In this document: piece after piece, positions 44,119 through 53,978 of the stretch | Layout of the letters: every line of letters starts with the position of its first letter | How positions within the stretch are numbered: position 1 is the stretch's first letter | From: Byssovorax sp. | GTDB taxonomy: Bacteria; Myxococcota_A; Polyangia; Polyangiales; Polyangiaceae | Direction: 5' to 3' | Assembly (NCBI GenBank): GCA_025362495.1 | Contig: JANYGI010000079.1 | Span: forward strand, 19,138-83,137 | DNA length: 64,000 bases | Position numbers and translations under genes: made by a program | The notes under the pieces: generated by a model | The model's input: only the letters and a program-made list of their open reading frames with translations | Database searches by the model: none | Told to the model about the DNA's origin: nothing

Positions 44119-46650
44119 TCACTCGTCGCTCTCCGAGTCCTGCCAGTAGGCGGACTCGTCCTTCAGCGCGTCGAGGTAGCGCCGGAACGTCTCCTTCAGC
44201 TCCGGATCGACGAGGCGCGGGTACAGCGCGAGCAAGCGCTTCTGGTGGCCGCGCCACGGGAGCTGGGAGGCGTCGTCGCGCAGCGTCGCCAGCGCCACGG
44301 GATCGGTGGTGGTGAACAGCTCCTCGATCGCTGGCCACGCGCGGCCGAGCGGCACCTCGCGAAAGAGAAACTCGCCGAAGAGCGTGGCCCGGGCGGCGTG
44401 CGGCGCCCGCGCGAAGACCGCGAACAGGCGCGGGTTGCGCACGCCGATCGCCTTCGCTTTGAGCAACGCCAGCGCGGCCTCCGCCGCGGCGACGCCGTCG
44501 CGAGCGTCCGAGTCGAGCGCGCGCAGGAGGCGTGGTTTCGCTTCCGGCGGCGCCTTCTTCAAGGCTAGCTCGTGGGGCATCAGCATCGCGGCGACGGTGA
44601 ACCGGCTCGTCTCCGGCGCGGCGAGCGCTTCGTAGAGCCAGCCGGCCTCGAGGCCGCCGGCCGCGACCATCTCCTGCGAGCGGAAGCAGAGCGCGTCGGC
44701 GAGCGCTTCATCGAGATGGGTCCGCATCGTGAGCTCGTCGAACACCCGTCGGACGAGCGGGACCGCGGGGGCGATCGGCCCTTCGAGGGCAACCTCGGCC
44801 ACCTTCAACGCCTTTTCGTGATCGCCCGCGGCGAGCCCGGCAAGCAGCGCCCCGAGCACGTCGGCCTCCAGCCGCGCCGGATCAGCCCAGCGCGCCAGTG
44901 CCTTGGACGCTGCGCTGGGGACAATCCAGCTCTCGTCCGTGCCCCACACGAGCTCCCAGAGTCGATCGTGGAGCTCGGGTGGAAAGCCCGTCTTCGTCAG
45001 GATGACGAGCGCCGCGTAGCTCGCTCCGAACGCGCGCGAGGCGACGCGAGCGGCAGCGACGGCGCGGAGCTTCGCGAGATCGTTCTCCGGCAGAGCATGC
45101 TTGTCGATCATGTCCGCGAGATCCTGGAACCAGCCGAATGAAACCTCGCTCTCGTTGCGTGCGGCGAGGGCGCAGAGCCCGTCGATCCCCCGGCTACCGA
45201 AGCGGGCGATCAGCGCCGTGAGCCACTCTTTGCAATTGCTCGGCACCCCCGCGAGCTTGATCGAGGTGAACGCCTCGCGATCGGAGAGCGCGATCAGGAT
45301 CGCGACCAGCGCTTCGGGATCCGGCGCCTCGGCGAGCAGGACCGAAGCGAGCTTTTGCCTCGCCTCCAGAGGGCCACGCAGGCCGAGCACGCGCGCGAGG
45401 AGCCGGTCGCTGGGCGGGCCGTCGAGGAGATGGGCAAAAGGAGTGAGCTCGTTGTCCGGGCAGCTCACGCCAAAAAGTCGCATCCAGTGCTCGCGCGCCG
45501 GCTCGCTCACGCTGGGCGCGCCGTCGGTGGCGGCGCGCTGGAGCCTTGGCCGCGCGCTCTCGACAGGCAAGCTCCCGGCAGCGCCCGCCGCCGCCGCGCG
45601 GGTCCTGGTGTACGGGTCCGTCAGGCGCTGATCGATCAGCACCTCGGCGCGATCCGGGTACGCACAGGCCAGGACCTCGAGCGCCCAGCTCGCGTCGAGC
45701 GACCAGCGATACCCCTGCTCGACGCAGTCGTACGTGATGATCCGCTCGAGCGGTCGCGCTCCGCCGCTCGGCCTCACCCGCGCCGCGGCCGCCTTGACGA
45801 GATCGGGGTAGTAGCAGAGCGCTCGACTGACATCCTCGATGCCGCCCCACTCGGTCGGCAGCGGGTGCAGCACCGCGTCCTCGAGCAAGAAGAGCGCGTC
45901 TTCTTCGCGCATGGCCTCGGGGAAGCTCTCCTCGAGCGTGGTGAGGGCGATCCACCGCAAGGCGGCGTGCGGGGCGCGAATGGCGCGCAGCAGCGCCGGA
46001 ATGAACGCCGTGCCCTCCGCGTAGCGAACGGCGCGGACCGCGGCGGCGCGCGCCTTCCAGGTGGCTCCATGGTCGATGATCTCACCGAGATCAGTGCCAA
46101 ACGTCGGCGGCTGCGGCATCGCCTCGCGCTCTTCGCCGAAGCCGAACGCGAGCATCATGCTGATCTCCATCGAGCGATCGCCTGCGCGCGCCTGATCGAG
46201 CACGAGCTCGGCCACCTCGGGGTGCGAGAAATCGAGCCACGGCGCCGCGGCTCGCGAGGCCTCGATCGCGTCGGGCGGCAGGCGCTCGCGATGGCGCGCG
46301 ACGAGGCGCAGCAAGCGGATGCTCGCCTCGGGGTGGTTTTGCATCCCGACGGCGCCGAGGCTGAGCTCCGCGGCGCGCCGGGCCAGCTCCGCGGTCCCCG
46401 CCGCCTGCTTCGCGAGATCGGTCATCGCCCAGACGCGCGCGACCCCGTCGGCGAGGAGGCCGCACGCCTCCCGCGCCTTCGAGCGCCAGTCGTCGAGCCC
46501 GTCTCCCCTGGCCGCGTCGTCGTCCGCGGCTTGATCGGCGCCGTCCGGGGGCGCTTCGCTCTCCGCGACCTCCTCAACAGGCTCGGGCGGAGTCGCCCCC
46601 CAGGCAAACTGTCGCGCGCGCGCCTGATCCAGCTCGTCGTTCTTCGCCAT
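44119..46650 (-). CDS. Large alpha-solenoid (HEAT-like) protein
   Basis: 843 aa; the ATG at 46650 has GGAGG five bases upstream. After an acidic Ala/Asp/Glu N-terminus (about 1-55), the protein is nearly all helical with HEAT-like pairs such as WKARAAAVRAVRYAEGTAFI and HAALRWIALTTLEESFPEAM. The C-terminus is acidic (YWQDSESDE). No signal peptide, membrane segment or catalytic motif. HEAT-type solenoids are protein-binding scaffolds. I do not recognise a specific family. Codon pattern matches the host. Confidence 0.7.
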   Translation of the reverse strand: MAKNDELDQARARQFAWGATPPEPVEEVAESEAPPDGADQAADDDAARGDGLDDWRSKAREACGLLADGVARVWAMTDLAKQAAGTAELARRAAELSLGAVGMQNHPEASIRLLRLVARHRERLPPDAIEASRAAAPWLDFSHPEVAELVLDQARAGDRSMEISMMLAFGFGEEREAMPQPPTFGTDLGEIIDHGATWKARAAAVRAVRYAEGTAFIPALLRAIRAPHAALRWIALTTLEESFPEAMREEDALFLLEDAVLHPLPTEWGGIEDVSRALCYYPDLVKAAAARVRPSGGARPLERIITYDCVEQGYRWSLDASWALEVLACAYPDRAEVLIDQRLTDPYTRTRAAAAGAAGSLPVESARPRLQRAATDGAPSVSEPAREHWMRLFGVSCPDNELTPFAHLLDGPPSDRLLARVLGLRGPLEARQKLASVLLAEAPDPEALVAILIALSDREAFTSIKLAGVPSNCKEWLTALIARFGSRGIDGLCALAARNESEVSFGWFQDLADMIDKHALPENDLAKLRAVAAARVASRAFGASYAALVILTKTGFPPELHDRLWELVWGTDESWIVPSAASKALARWADPARLEADVLGALLAGLAAGDHEKALKVAEVALEGPIAPAVPLVRRVFDELTMRTHLDEALADALCFRSQEMVAAGGLEAGWLYEALAAPETSRFTVAAMLMPHELALKKAPPEAKPRLLRALDSDARDGVAAAEAALALLKAKAIGVRNPRLFAVFARAPHAARATLFGEFLFREVPLGRAWPAIEELFTTTDPVALATLRDDASQLPWRGHQKRLLALYPRLVDPELKETFRRYLDALKDESAYWQDSESDE

Positions 46651-46731
46651 GTGCCTCCCCTGGACATCCCTCGATCGACAGCGTAGCTTCGCAGACTCGG
46701 ACTCTCGCTAACTGGCAGTCTCCGGCCAGGC

Positions 46732-47490
46732 TCAGGCAGCGACGGCGACGGGCAAAGGCCGCTGCTCGGGCGACAGCGCCGCGGCCATCACCGCATGAAC
46801 CTCCTCGGCGTGGCGCGAGGCCGTCTCGGCCTTCCACGCGCCGGTGGCGATGGGCGCGAGCACCTCGATCTTGATCGGGCCGCCCGTGACGCGGAGGCCG
46901 CCGAGGGGCCACACGTGATGCACGTTGTGCAAGATCACCGGCACCACCGGGAGCCCCGTGGCGATGGCCATGTGCACGAACCCCGATTTGAGCGGCAAAA
47001 GGCGGCCGGTGAGGCTCCGCGTGCCCTCGGGCATGATCCAGATACCGAGGCCGTGCTTCTTCACCACGCGGGCCATGTCCGCCATCCCCGCCACGGCCTT
47101 GGCGTGCTTGCTCCGATCGATGCGCAGGTGACCGGAGAGCAGGTAGGCCCAGCCGAAGAAGGGGATCTTCACGATCTCTTTCTTCATCACGCCACAGCCG
47201 CCGACGGGGCAGAGCCAGATCGACAGGAAGGCGTCGAGCGACGAGGCGTGGTTGGCGATGTAGATGGCCGGAAAGCTCCCGTTCAGGCGCTCTGAATGGA
47301 TGATCTCGGGCTTCGCGCCGGAGAGCCAGACCACCGTGCCGCCGATGAATTTCCCGTAGTAGTTACCGAGCTTGATCCGCGCGAGGCGCGACGGGAGCAG
47401 CAGGAGCGCGAGCGTGAAGCAGACGGTGGCCGACGTCGCGAGGACCAGTAGCCCGAAGAGGACGCGGAGGAACGACGGGATCTGGGCCAT
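46732..47490 (-). CDS. plsC: 1-acyl-sn-glycerol-3-phosphate acyltransferase (PlsC family)
   Basis: 252 aa. N-terminal membrane helix (VLFGLLVLATSATVCFTLAL). PlsC signatures: IANHASSLDAF with the H-x4-D motif near residue 78, HLRIDRSK, MPEGTRSL with the EGTR substrate-binding motif near 154, and LPVVPVILHN. The enzyme acylates lysophosphatidate to phosphatidate at the inner membrane, supplying phospholipid synthesis. Length and motif spacing are normal. It is flanked by the HEAT-like gene, 81 bp downstream, and diverges from the next kinase gene. Confidence 0.93.
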   Translation of the reverse strand: MAQIPSFLRVLFGLLVLATSATVCFTLALLLLPSRLARIKLGNYYGKFIGGTVVWLSGAKPEIIHSERLNGSFPAIYIANHASSLDAFLSIWLCPVGGCGVMKKEIVKIPFFGWAYLLSGHLRIDRSKHAKAVAGMADMARVVKKHGLGIWIMPEGTRSLTGRLLPLKSGFVHMAIATGLPVVPVILHNVHHVWPLGGLRVTGGPIKIEVLAPIATGAWKAETASRHAEEVHAVMAAALSPEQRPLPVAVAA

Positions 47491-47675
47491 CGCGCGACGG
47501 TAGGTGGCGTGCTGCTACCGTGCAAGCCCGAGATCGGGCCGCGCCGGGGGCTTTTCGGTCATCTTTCCGACACGACGGCGGCCGCTGCGCCGCGATTTCG
47601 GTGAGCCGCCCGGCCACGGCTCACCGCGATGCTGCTCGCGGCGCGCGACGCGCCCGCTTTTGATAGAGTGCCCGC

Positions 47676-49025
47676 GTGAGCGATTCGAGTCAGGCAGGGC
47701 AGCTCGTTGGCGCGATCCTCAACGGGCGCTGGCGCCTCCTGCGCTTGCTCGGCGAAGGCGGAATGGGCGCCGTCTACGAGGCCGATAGCACCCAGGGCGA
47801 AGGCAAGCGCGCGATCAAGCTCCTGCACCAGGAGTTCGTGAAAGAGGACCAGATCCTCCAGCGCTTCTACGCCGAGGCCCAGGCCACGCGCGCGCTGATC
47901 CACCCCAACATCGCCCAGGTGCTCGACTCGGCCACGGCCGAGGACGGGACGCCCTACCTGGTGATGGAGCTGCTCGTGGGCACGCCGCTCGCGAATTACA
48001 TGGAGTCGGGCAACCCCATCCCACCATCGCACGCGATCCCGATCATCTACGGCGTGCTCCAGGCCCTCACGGTCGCGCACAACCAGCGGCTCGTTCACCG
48101 CGATCTCAAGCCCGACAACCTCTTCCTGGTGCGCGACGCGCGCAACGCGATGGTGGTGAAGGTGCTCGATTTCGGCATCGCCAAGGTGATGGATGTCGCG
48201 GGCGGCATGGGCCAGAAGACGCGCACCGGCGTGCTCCTCGGCACGCCGGGGTACATGAGCCCCGAGCAGATCAAGAACTCCAAGGGCGTCGATCCGCGCA
48301 CCGATCTGTGGTCGGTCGGCATCATCCTTTACGAGATGCTCACGGCGAAGCAGCCGTTCCCCGCCGACAACGAGTTCGCGCGGCTGACCAGCGTGCTGAC
48401 GGAAGACGTGGTGCCGATCGAGAAGGTCGCGCCGCAGCTCGCCGCGTGGGCGCCGTTCTTCACGCGCGCCCTCGCGAAGGAGCCGTCGCAGCGCTTCCAG
48501 ACGGCCGACGAGATGGCGCAGGCGCTCTCGACGATGGCCCACACCGGCGCGTACACGCCGCCGGGCGCGCAGCAGGCCGCGCCGCCCACCGCGGCGCCCG
48601 GCAACCAGCAGCGCGCCGGCCAGTTCGGCACCGCGGTCGCGATGCAGGCGCACCCGGGCCCGCAGTCGCAGGCGCCGCAGCAGCAGCAGTACACGCCGGC
48701 CCCGCCGCAGCAGCATCAGGCGCCGCAGCATCAGCAGGCCGGCGGGCACAACCGGACGATCGCGTCGCAGCCGCCGCCGCCGATGTCGATGCAGATGCAG
48801 CCCATGCCGATGAGCGGCCCCGCCGGCAGCGCGAACCCCACGCACGTGAGCGCGCTCAAGCCCGCCGGAGCGCCGACGTACGTGGCCGCTCCGGCGCCGA
48901 ACGTCGAGATCATCCAGCCGCCTCCCGTGGCTGCGCGGGCGACGGGCGCCGCGTGGTGGATCGTCGGCGTCGTGGGCGTCGTGGCCTTCGGGCTGGGCCT
49001 CACGCTCGGCCTGATCCTGAACTGA
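47676..49025 (+). CDS. Tail-anchored Ser/Thr protein kinase
   Basis: 449 aa from the GTG at 47676; no clear Shine-Dalgarno. Full kinase domain (~18-290): RLLGEGGMGAVYEAD, AIKLLHQEF, LVHRDLKPDNLFL (about residue 140), LDFGIAKVM, GTPGYMSPEQ, TDLWSVGIILYEML. A Gln/Pro/Met-rich linker of ~130 residues precedes a single transmembrane helix at the extreme C-terminus (WWIVGVVGVVAFGLGLTLGL), leaving only a few residues outside. There is thus no periplasmic sensor, unlike PknB. The M19 dipeptidase gene starts 3 bp after its stop, so the two share an mRNA. Confidence 0.93.
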   Translation: MSDSSQAGQLVGAILNGRWRLLRLLGEGGMGAVYEADSTQGEGKRAIKLLHQEFVKEDQILQRFYAEAQATRALIHPNIAQVLDSATAEDGTPYLVMELLVGTPLANYMESGNPIPPSHAIPIIYGVLQALTVAHNQRLVHRDLKPDNLFLVRDARNAMVVKVLDFGIAKVMDVAGGMGQKTRTGVLLGTPGYMSPEQIKNSKGVDPRTDLWSVGIILYEMLTAKQPFPADNEFARLTSVLTEDVVPIEKVAPQLAAWAPFFTRALAKEPSQRFQTADEMAQALSTMAHTGAYTPPGAQQAAPPTAAPGNQQRAGQFGTAVAMQAHPGPQSQAPQQQQYTPAPPQQHQAPQHQQAGGHNRTIASQPPPPMSMQMQPMPMSGPAGSANPTHVSALKPAGAPTYVAAPAPNVEIIQPPPVAARATGAAWWIVGVVGVVAFGLGLTLGLILN

Positions 49026-49028
49026 TCG

Positions 49029-50117
49029 ATGATCCCTTCGCCGCGCCCGCCGCTCGGTCGCCTCCGCGCCGCCGCGCTCGCGGCCGGCTTCTTCGCGCTC
49101 ACGCTCCTCGGCGCCCCGCACGCCTCGCTCGGCGGGGACGCCCGGATCGAGCCGCCGATCATGGTGGTCGATCTCCACGTCGATCTGCCGTGGCAGGTTC
49201 ATTTCAAGGGGCGCTCGCCCGACCTGACCGAGGGCCACGCCCGCCTCGCGGCGCTGAAAGACGGCGGCTACGGCGGCATCGTCTTCCCGATCTACCTGCC
49301 CGACAAGACGCACAAAGACGGCGCCCACATCGAGGACGCCGACGCCGTGCTCGCGACGATCGAGAAGATCATCGCCCACAATCCAGCCTTTTTACCGCTC
49401 GGATCGGCCTTCGCGGAGCCGGGGCGCATCTCGACGTTCCTGGCGATCGAGGGCGCCGGCGCCTTCGCCGCCGACGTCAGCCAGATCGATCGCTTCATCG
49501 ATCACGGCCTCCGCCTCGTCAGCCCGGCCCACGGGAAGAACAGCCCGCTCTCGTCGTCGGCGACGGGCGAGCGCGTCGACTTCGGCCTCACCGCGGTGGG
49601 CAAAGAGTTCTGCGAGCGCGTGTACGCGAAGGGCGCGCTCGTCGACGTGTCGCACGTGTCGGACGCCGCGTTCGCCGACATCGTGATCATCGCGGCGAGG
49701 CACGGGGCGCCCATCGTCGCGACGCACTCCAACGCGCGCGCCGTGGCGAAGATGCCGCGCAACCTCACCGACGATCAGCTGCGGATCATCGCCGCGACGG
49801 GGGGCGTGGCCGGGGTGAATTTCCACGCGCCCTTCGTCACCGGCGGCGCCGACGCGACGCTCGACGACGTGGTGAAGCAGGTCGAGCACCTCGTGAAGAT
49901 CGCCGGGATCGAGCACGTGGCCGTCGGCTCCGATTTCGACGGCGGGATCACGCCGCCCGTCGGCCTCGAGGACGCGTCGACGTTCCCCGCCCTCGCCGCA
50001 GCCTTGATCCGCAGGGGAATGAGCCACGACGACGTGCTCCGGATCTTCTCGCAGAACGCGCTCCGCGTGCTCGGCTGGCGGCCCATCGCGCCCGCGGCGC
50101 CCGTCGAAACGCGCTGA
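49029..50117 (+). CDS. Exported membrane dipeptidase (peptidase M19)
   Basis: 362 aa. A signal peptide (LRAAALAAGFFALTLLGAPH) suggests export. M19 metal-site motifs: MVVDLHVDLPW (the D-x-H-x-D of renal dipeptidase), FLAIEGAGAF (bridging Glu), LVDVSHVSDAAF, IVATHSNARAV (His) and VAVGSDFDGGI (Asp). M19 enzymes hydrolyse dipeptides including D-amino acid and L-Ala-D-Glu type substrates. It follows the kinase gene with a 3-bp gap. This pairing could link peptidoglycan-peptide recycling with the kinase, which is inference. Confidence 0.88.
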   Translation: MIPSPRPPLGRLRAAALAAGFFALTLLGAPHASLGGDARIEPPIMVVDLHVDLPWQVHFKGRSPDLTEGHARLAALKDGGYGGIVFPIYLPDKTHKDGAHIEDADAVLATIEKIIAHNPAFLPLGSAFAEPGRISTFLAIEGAGAFAADVSQIDRFIDHGLRLVSPAHGKNSPLSSSATGERVDFGLTAVGKEFCERVYAKGALVDVSHVSDAAFADIVIIAARHGAPIVATHSNARAVAKMPRNLTDDQLRIIAATGGVAGVNFHAPFVTGGADATLDDVVKQVEHLVKIAGIEHVAVGSDFDGGITPPVGLEDASTFPALAAALIRRGMSHDDVLRIFSQNALRVLGWRPIAPAAPVETR

Positions 50118-50313
50118 CCTCGACGCGCGAACGCGGGCCGCACTCGACGCCCGGCGCCCCGCGCCCCGTCATGCGCGCGCTTGCAGTCCACCAGGATTGC
50201 CGCGGCACGTCGGGAACGGTATGCGTAAATGTCGGGTGAGCAGCGGTTCTTCGACGAGCGCGTGGACGGCGCACGATCGGCGCAGCTTCAGCCGGATCCT
50301 TAACGGAGGCATC

Positions 50314-53244
50314 ATGGTCGTGAGAAAAGCGTGGATGGCGATGGCCACGCTCCTGGCGTTTGCAGCTCTTCCAGCTTGCGCCACGAGCAACGAGCCGACG
50401 ACGGCGACGTCCGGCAGCGGGACCGCGGCAGGCGGAGGCGACGCCGGCGGCGGCAGCGGCACGAGCACCGCGGCGACGGGAACCGGCGGCTCGGGAGGCA
50501 AGGCGGTCGTCTGCGGAGACGGCATCATCGACACCTCCGAGATCTGCGACGACGGCAACAAGGCCGACGGCGACGGCTGCAGCGCGGCCTGCGAGTTCGA
50601 AAAGGGCTGGGATTGCTCCGGCGCCCCCACGGTCTGCGTCGCGAAGTGCGGCGACGGGTTCCTGGTCGGCAAAGAGGCCTGCGACGACGGCAACAGCACG
50701 AAGTCGGACGGCTGCAGCGACACCTGCACGGTCGACAACGGCTACGCCTGCACCGGCGCCCCGAGCGCGTGCGCGACCGTCTGCGGCGACGGGATCCTCG
50801 CGGGCAAAGAACAGTGTGACGACAGCAACGTCACGACGGCCGACGGCTGCTCGGACGTGTGCAAGGTCGAGAAGGGCTGGACCTGCGTCGGCCAGCCGAG
50901 CACCTGCATGACGAGCTGCGGCGATGGCATCCTGGCCGGCGCCGAGGTCTGCGACGACCACAACTTCATGCCCGGCGACGGCTGCGACGACACCTGCCAG
51001 GTCGAGCTGCACTGGATGTGCACCGGCGAGCCGAGCGTCTGCACGACCCCGTGCGGCGACGGCTTCCTCTCGGGCACCGAGGTCTGCGACGACGGCAACA
51101 CGGCGAGCGGCGACGGCTGCAACACCGCGTGCAAGCCCGAGCCCGGCTACACCTGCACCGGCATGCCGAGCAAGTGCGTCACGACCTGCGGCGACGGCGT
51201 CGCGATCGCGGGCGTCGAGGCCTGCGACGACGGCAACACGGCCAACGGCGACGGCTGCAACGCCGTGTGCAAGGTGGAGCCCGGCTTCACGTGCACGGGC
51301 TCCGCGCCCACGACCTGCAAGACGGTCTGCGGCGACGGCTACGCGGCCGGCACCGAGACGTGCGACGTCGGCCCGCCCAAGCCCAACGACGGCTGCGACG
51401 ACTTCTGCCAGGCCGAGCACGGCTACGTCTGCAACAACTTCCCCAGCGTCTGCGCGACGGTGTGCGGCGACGGCATCGTCGGCGGCGCCGAGCAGTGCGA
51501 CAACGGCGGCGTCGGCCCGGGCTGCAGCCCGAGCTGCACGATCATCCCCGGCTACACCTGCACGGGCGAGCCGAGCATGTGCATCACCACCTGCGGCGAC
51601 GGCATCCTCGCCGGTAGCGAGCAGTGCGACGACGGCAACCTCGTGAACGGCGACTGCTGCTCGAACGCTTGCGGCGCCGAGAACGGCTGCGAGGTGGAGG
51701 CGAACGACGCCATCCCGACCGCCAACAACTTCACCACCCTGGCGATCGGCACGACGATCAAGGGCACGATCAAGCCCGTCGGCGACCTCGACTACTACGT
51801 CATCACCATCCCCGCCGGCCAGACCGCGGTCCTCAACGCGGCGACGCTCGACGGCTTCAACTCCTCGTGCGTCAACTTGACGCAAGACAGTTACCTGACG
51901 GTCTACGACGTCAACGGTGTGTCACTCGGCACCGACGACAACAGCGGCCCGGGCAACTGCGCCCAGGTCCAGGTCGTCGGCCTCACGGCGGGCGACTACT
52001 TCGTCGAGGTCAAGTCGGGCTCGAACACCCAGTTCAGCTACGCCCTCACGCTCCAGATCCAGATCGTCATCTGCGGCAACGGCACCAAGGAGCCGGGCGA
52101 GCAGTGCGACGACGGCAACACGGCCAACGGCGACGGCTGCAGCTCGACGTGCAACTTCGAGGTCGTGACGGAGATCGAGCCGAACAACACCGCGGCGCAG
52201 GCCCTGGCGAACCCGATCTTTCCGGCGAACCAGCTCTGGGCGGGCGCGATCACCCCGATCGGCGACAACGACTACTACCGCATCCACCTCAACGCGACGT
52301 CGGACCTGCGGATCCAGACGTTCGACGGCAACGGCCCGGGTAGCTGCGTCGGTATCGACACCGTCCTCTACCTCTACGCGCCCAACGGCACGACCCAGCT
52401 CGCGACGAACGATGAGGGCGGCATCGCCTCTTGCTCGCTCATCGACTCGAACGTGGTCGCCTCGTTCCCGGGCGCGCGTCACCTCGCTCCGGGCGACTAC
52501 TACGTGCGCGTCCAGCGGTGGTTCGACAGCGCCGTCATCGGCGCCTACGACGTGGTCGTCACGTACAACGCGGTCTGCGGCAACGGCATCCTCGAGGGCG
52601 CCGAGCAGTGCGACGGCGGCGCCAACTGCAGCGCGAACTGCGACATCCTCCCGACCTGCGGCGACAACTTCATCAGCGTCGGCGAGCAGTGCGAGGACGG
52701 CAACACGGTGAGCGGCGATGGCTGCTCGTCCACCTGTCAGTTCGAGCCGGGCTACAGCTGCACGACGACGCTGCCCAACGTGTGCACGGCGATCATCAAC
52801 TGCCCGATGCCCGGTCAGCTCTTCACGTACAACGCGACGGGCCTGCCACTGGCGATCAACGACAACCTCACCACGACGAGCACCATCAACGTGACGGCGG
52901 TCGGGACGGTCGTGCAGGCCATCGTCCAGGTCAACATCAACCACACGTGGGACGGGGACCTCAGCCTCACGCTGAAGTCGCCGACGGTGCCGGCCGGGAT
53001 CGACCTCAGCTCGGGCAACGGGTCGAGCGGTGACAACTACACGAACACGCTCTTCAGCAACAACTGCGCGCCGCTGATCACGTCGGGCACGGCGCCGTTC
53101 AGCGGCTGTTACCACCCCGAAGGCACGCTCGCATCGTTCAGCGGTCAGCCCGCGAACGGCACCTGGACGTTCACCGCGGCCGACGGCGCGACGGGCGACA
53201 CCGGCACGCTGAACTCGGTGCAGCTCACGCTCTGCGTGCAGTGA
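50314..53244 (+). CDS. Large DUF4215-repeat/PPC/P-domain lipoprotein
   Basis: 976 aa; ATG at 50314 with GGAGG upstream. Lipobox AALPAC (Cys 22) and Gly/Ser/Thr linker. From ~67 there are 12 DUF4215 units in all, each CGDG...E.CDDGN...GDGC...C....GY.C.G.PS.C: nine in tandem to ~455, one at ~586, two at ~760-825. Two PPC-type beta domains (VEANDAIPTANNFTTLAIGT, and EIEPNNTAAQALANP) lie between them. The end (~845-976) is a proprotein-convertase P-like domain (VQVNINHTWDGDLSLTLKSP, NGTWTFTAADGATGDTG). No protease domain is present. Likely a surface adhesive or scaffold protein held together by about 70 disulphide-capable cysteines. Confidence 0.88.
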   Translation: MVVRKAWMAMATLLAFAALPACATSNEPTTATSGSGTAAGGGDAGGGSGTSTAATGTGGSGGKAVVCGDGIIDTSEICDDGNKADGDGCSAACEFEKGWDCSGAPTVCVAKCGDGFLVGKEACDDGNSTKSDGCSDTCTVDNGYACTGAPSACATVCGDGILAGKEQCDDSNVTTADGCSDVCKVEKGWTCVGQPSTCMTSCGDGILAGAEVCDDHNFMPGDGCDDTCQVELHWMCTGEPSVCTTPCGDGFLSGTEVCDDGNTASGDGCNTACKPEPGYTCTGMPSKCVTTCGDGVAIAGVEACDDGNTANGDGCNAVCKVEPGFTCTGSAPTTCKTVCGDGYAAGTETCDVGPPKPNDGCDDFCQAEHGYVCNNFPSVCATVCGDGIVGGAEQCDNGGVGPGCSPSCTIIPGYTCTGEPSMCITTCGDGILAGSEQCDDGNLVNGDCCSNACGAENGCEVEANDAIPTANNFTTLAIGTTIKGTIKPVGDLDYYVITIPAGQTAVLNAATLDGFNSSCVNLTQDSYLTVYDVNGVSLGTDDNSGPGNCAQVQVVGLTAGDYFVEVKSGSNTQFSYALTLQIQIVICGNGTKEPGEQCDDGNTANGDGCSSTCNFEVVTEIEPNNTAAQALANPIFPANQLWAGAITPIGDNDYYRIHLNATSDLRIQTFDGNGPGSCVGIDTVLYLYAPNGTTQLATNDEGGIASCSLIDSNVVASFPGARHLAPGDYYVRVQRWFDSAVIGAYDVVVTYNAVCGNGILEGAEQCDGGANCSANCDILPTCGDNFISVGEQCEDGNTVSGDGCSSTCQFEPGYSCTTTLPNVCTAIINCPMPGQLFTYNATGLPLAINDNLTTTSTINVTAVGTVVQAIVQVNINHTWDGDLSLTLKSPTVPAGIDLSSGNGSSGDNYTNTLFSNNCAPLITSGTAPFSGCYHPEGTLASFSGQPANGTWTFTAADGATGDTGTLNSVQLTLCVQ

Positions 53245-53255
53245 CCTGCTGACTG

Positions 53256-53301
53256 CCCCGCGGCGCGCCTCGCCTCACCTGGCTTCGAGGCGCGCCCGGG
53301 G
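53256..53301 (+). terminator. Hairpin terminator after the DUF4215 lipoprotein gene
   Basis: GCGCGCCTCG (53263-53272) pairs with CGAGGCGCGC (53286-53295), and outer CCCC/GGGG pairs extend it. It lies 12 bp after the stop and is followed by a pyrimidine-rich stretch (CCCTCCCCTTTCTCGTT) rather than a pure T-run. Confidence 0.55.
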
Positions 53302-53422
53302 ATCCCCTCCCCTTTCTCGTTCCCCGCGGCACCGCAGTTCGGCATGGACGAGGGCAATGCCCTCGGACTACCCTCGCGCGCGCGCAACGCGCACCGCGGT
53401 GATCCACTCCGGGAGTACGACC

Positions 53423-53968
53423 ATGACCGAGCTTCAGAATCGTTGCCTCGATACCTTCCCCGAGTGGCTGCGCACGCTCGCCACCGACGCCGCCGAGCTG
53501 GCGGAGATCCTCGCGCGCCCCACCGCTCCCGAGTCGGCGCGTCGCTACGTGACGGGCGGCCTCAACTACCTCTTCAAGTCGCTCGACCTCATCCCCGACG
53601 GGATTGAAGACCTCGGCTTCCTCGACGACGCGTTCGTCCTTCGCGTCGCGGCCGATCTCGCGATCCAGGAGTCGCCCGCCATCCGCGAAGAGGCCCCCGT
53701 CCTCGCGCGCCTCGCCGGCGACGCCAAGCTCGTGGCCGAGCTCCTGGGCAAGGACTACGCGCGCCTCGAGAGCTACGTGAAGGGCCTGACGAAGGGCGCC
53801 GCGCGCGGCCGCTCGGTCGACGACATCCTCGAGAACGACGAGGTCCGCCAGGGCTTCCTCACCGAGGTCGCCGGCTGGGCGTCGAGCTACGCCACGCCGA
53901 CGTTCACGCGCGACGAGAAGAACCTCGTCAAGCTCCAGTCGTTCCTCAGCGCCAAGCTCCCCAACTGA
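53423..53968 (+). CDS. DUF1232 (YkvA-like) protein
   Basis: 181 aa; the ATG at 53423 has GGGAG upstream. The DUF1232 core is the stretch YLFKSLDLIPDGIEDLGFLD followed by DAFVLRVAADLA (about residues 50-80). The rest is helical and soluble, with RSVDDILENDEVRQGFLTEV towards the end. DUF1232 proteins are widespread and of unknown function, often membrane-associated, but here the segment is not strongly hydrophobic. Confidence 0.75.
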   Translation: MTELQNRCLDTFPEWLRTLATDAAELAEILARPTAPESARRYVTGGLNYLFKSLDLIPDGIEDLGFLDDAFVLRVAADLAIQESPAIREEAPVLARLAGDAKLVAELLGKDYARLESYVKGLTKGAARGRSVDDILENDEVRQGFLTEVAGWASSYATPTFTRDEKNLVKLQSFLSAKLPN

Positions 53969-53978
53969 CCACCACGCG

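Noticed and set aside
44119..44121. TGA as a selenocysteine or readthrough codon
   Set aside because: No SECIS-like structure or Cys-aligned position is apparent; a simple stop followed by a possible gene remnant is enough.
50510..51700. CRISPR-like regular repeats
   Set aside because: The periodicity comes from the protein-level DUF4215 units within one continuous reading frame; unit sequences vary and there are no spacers.
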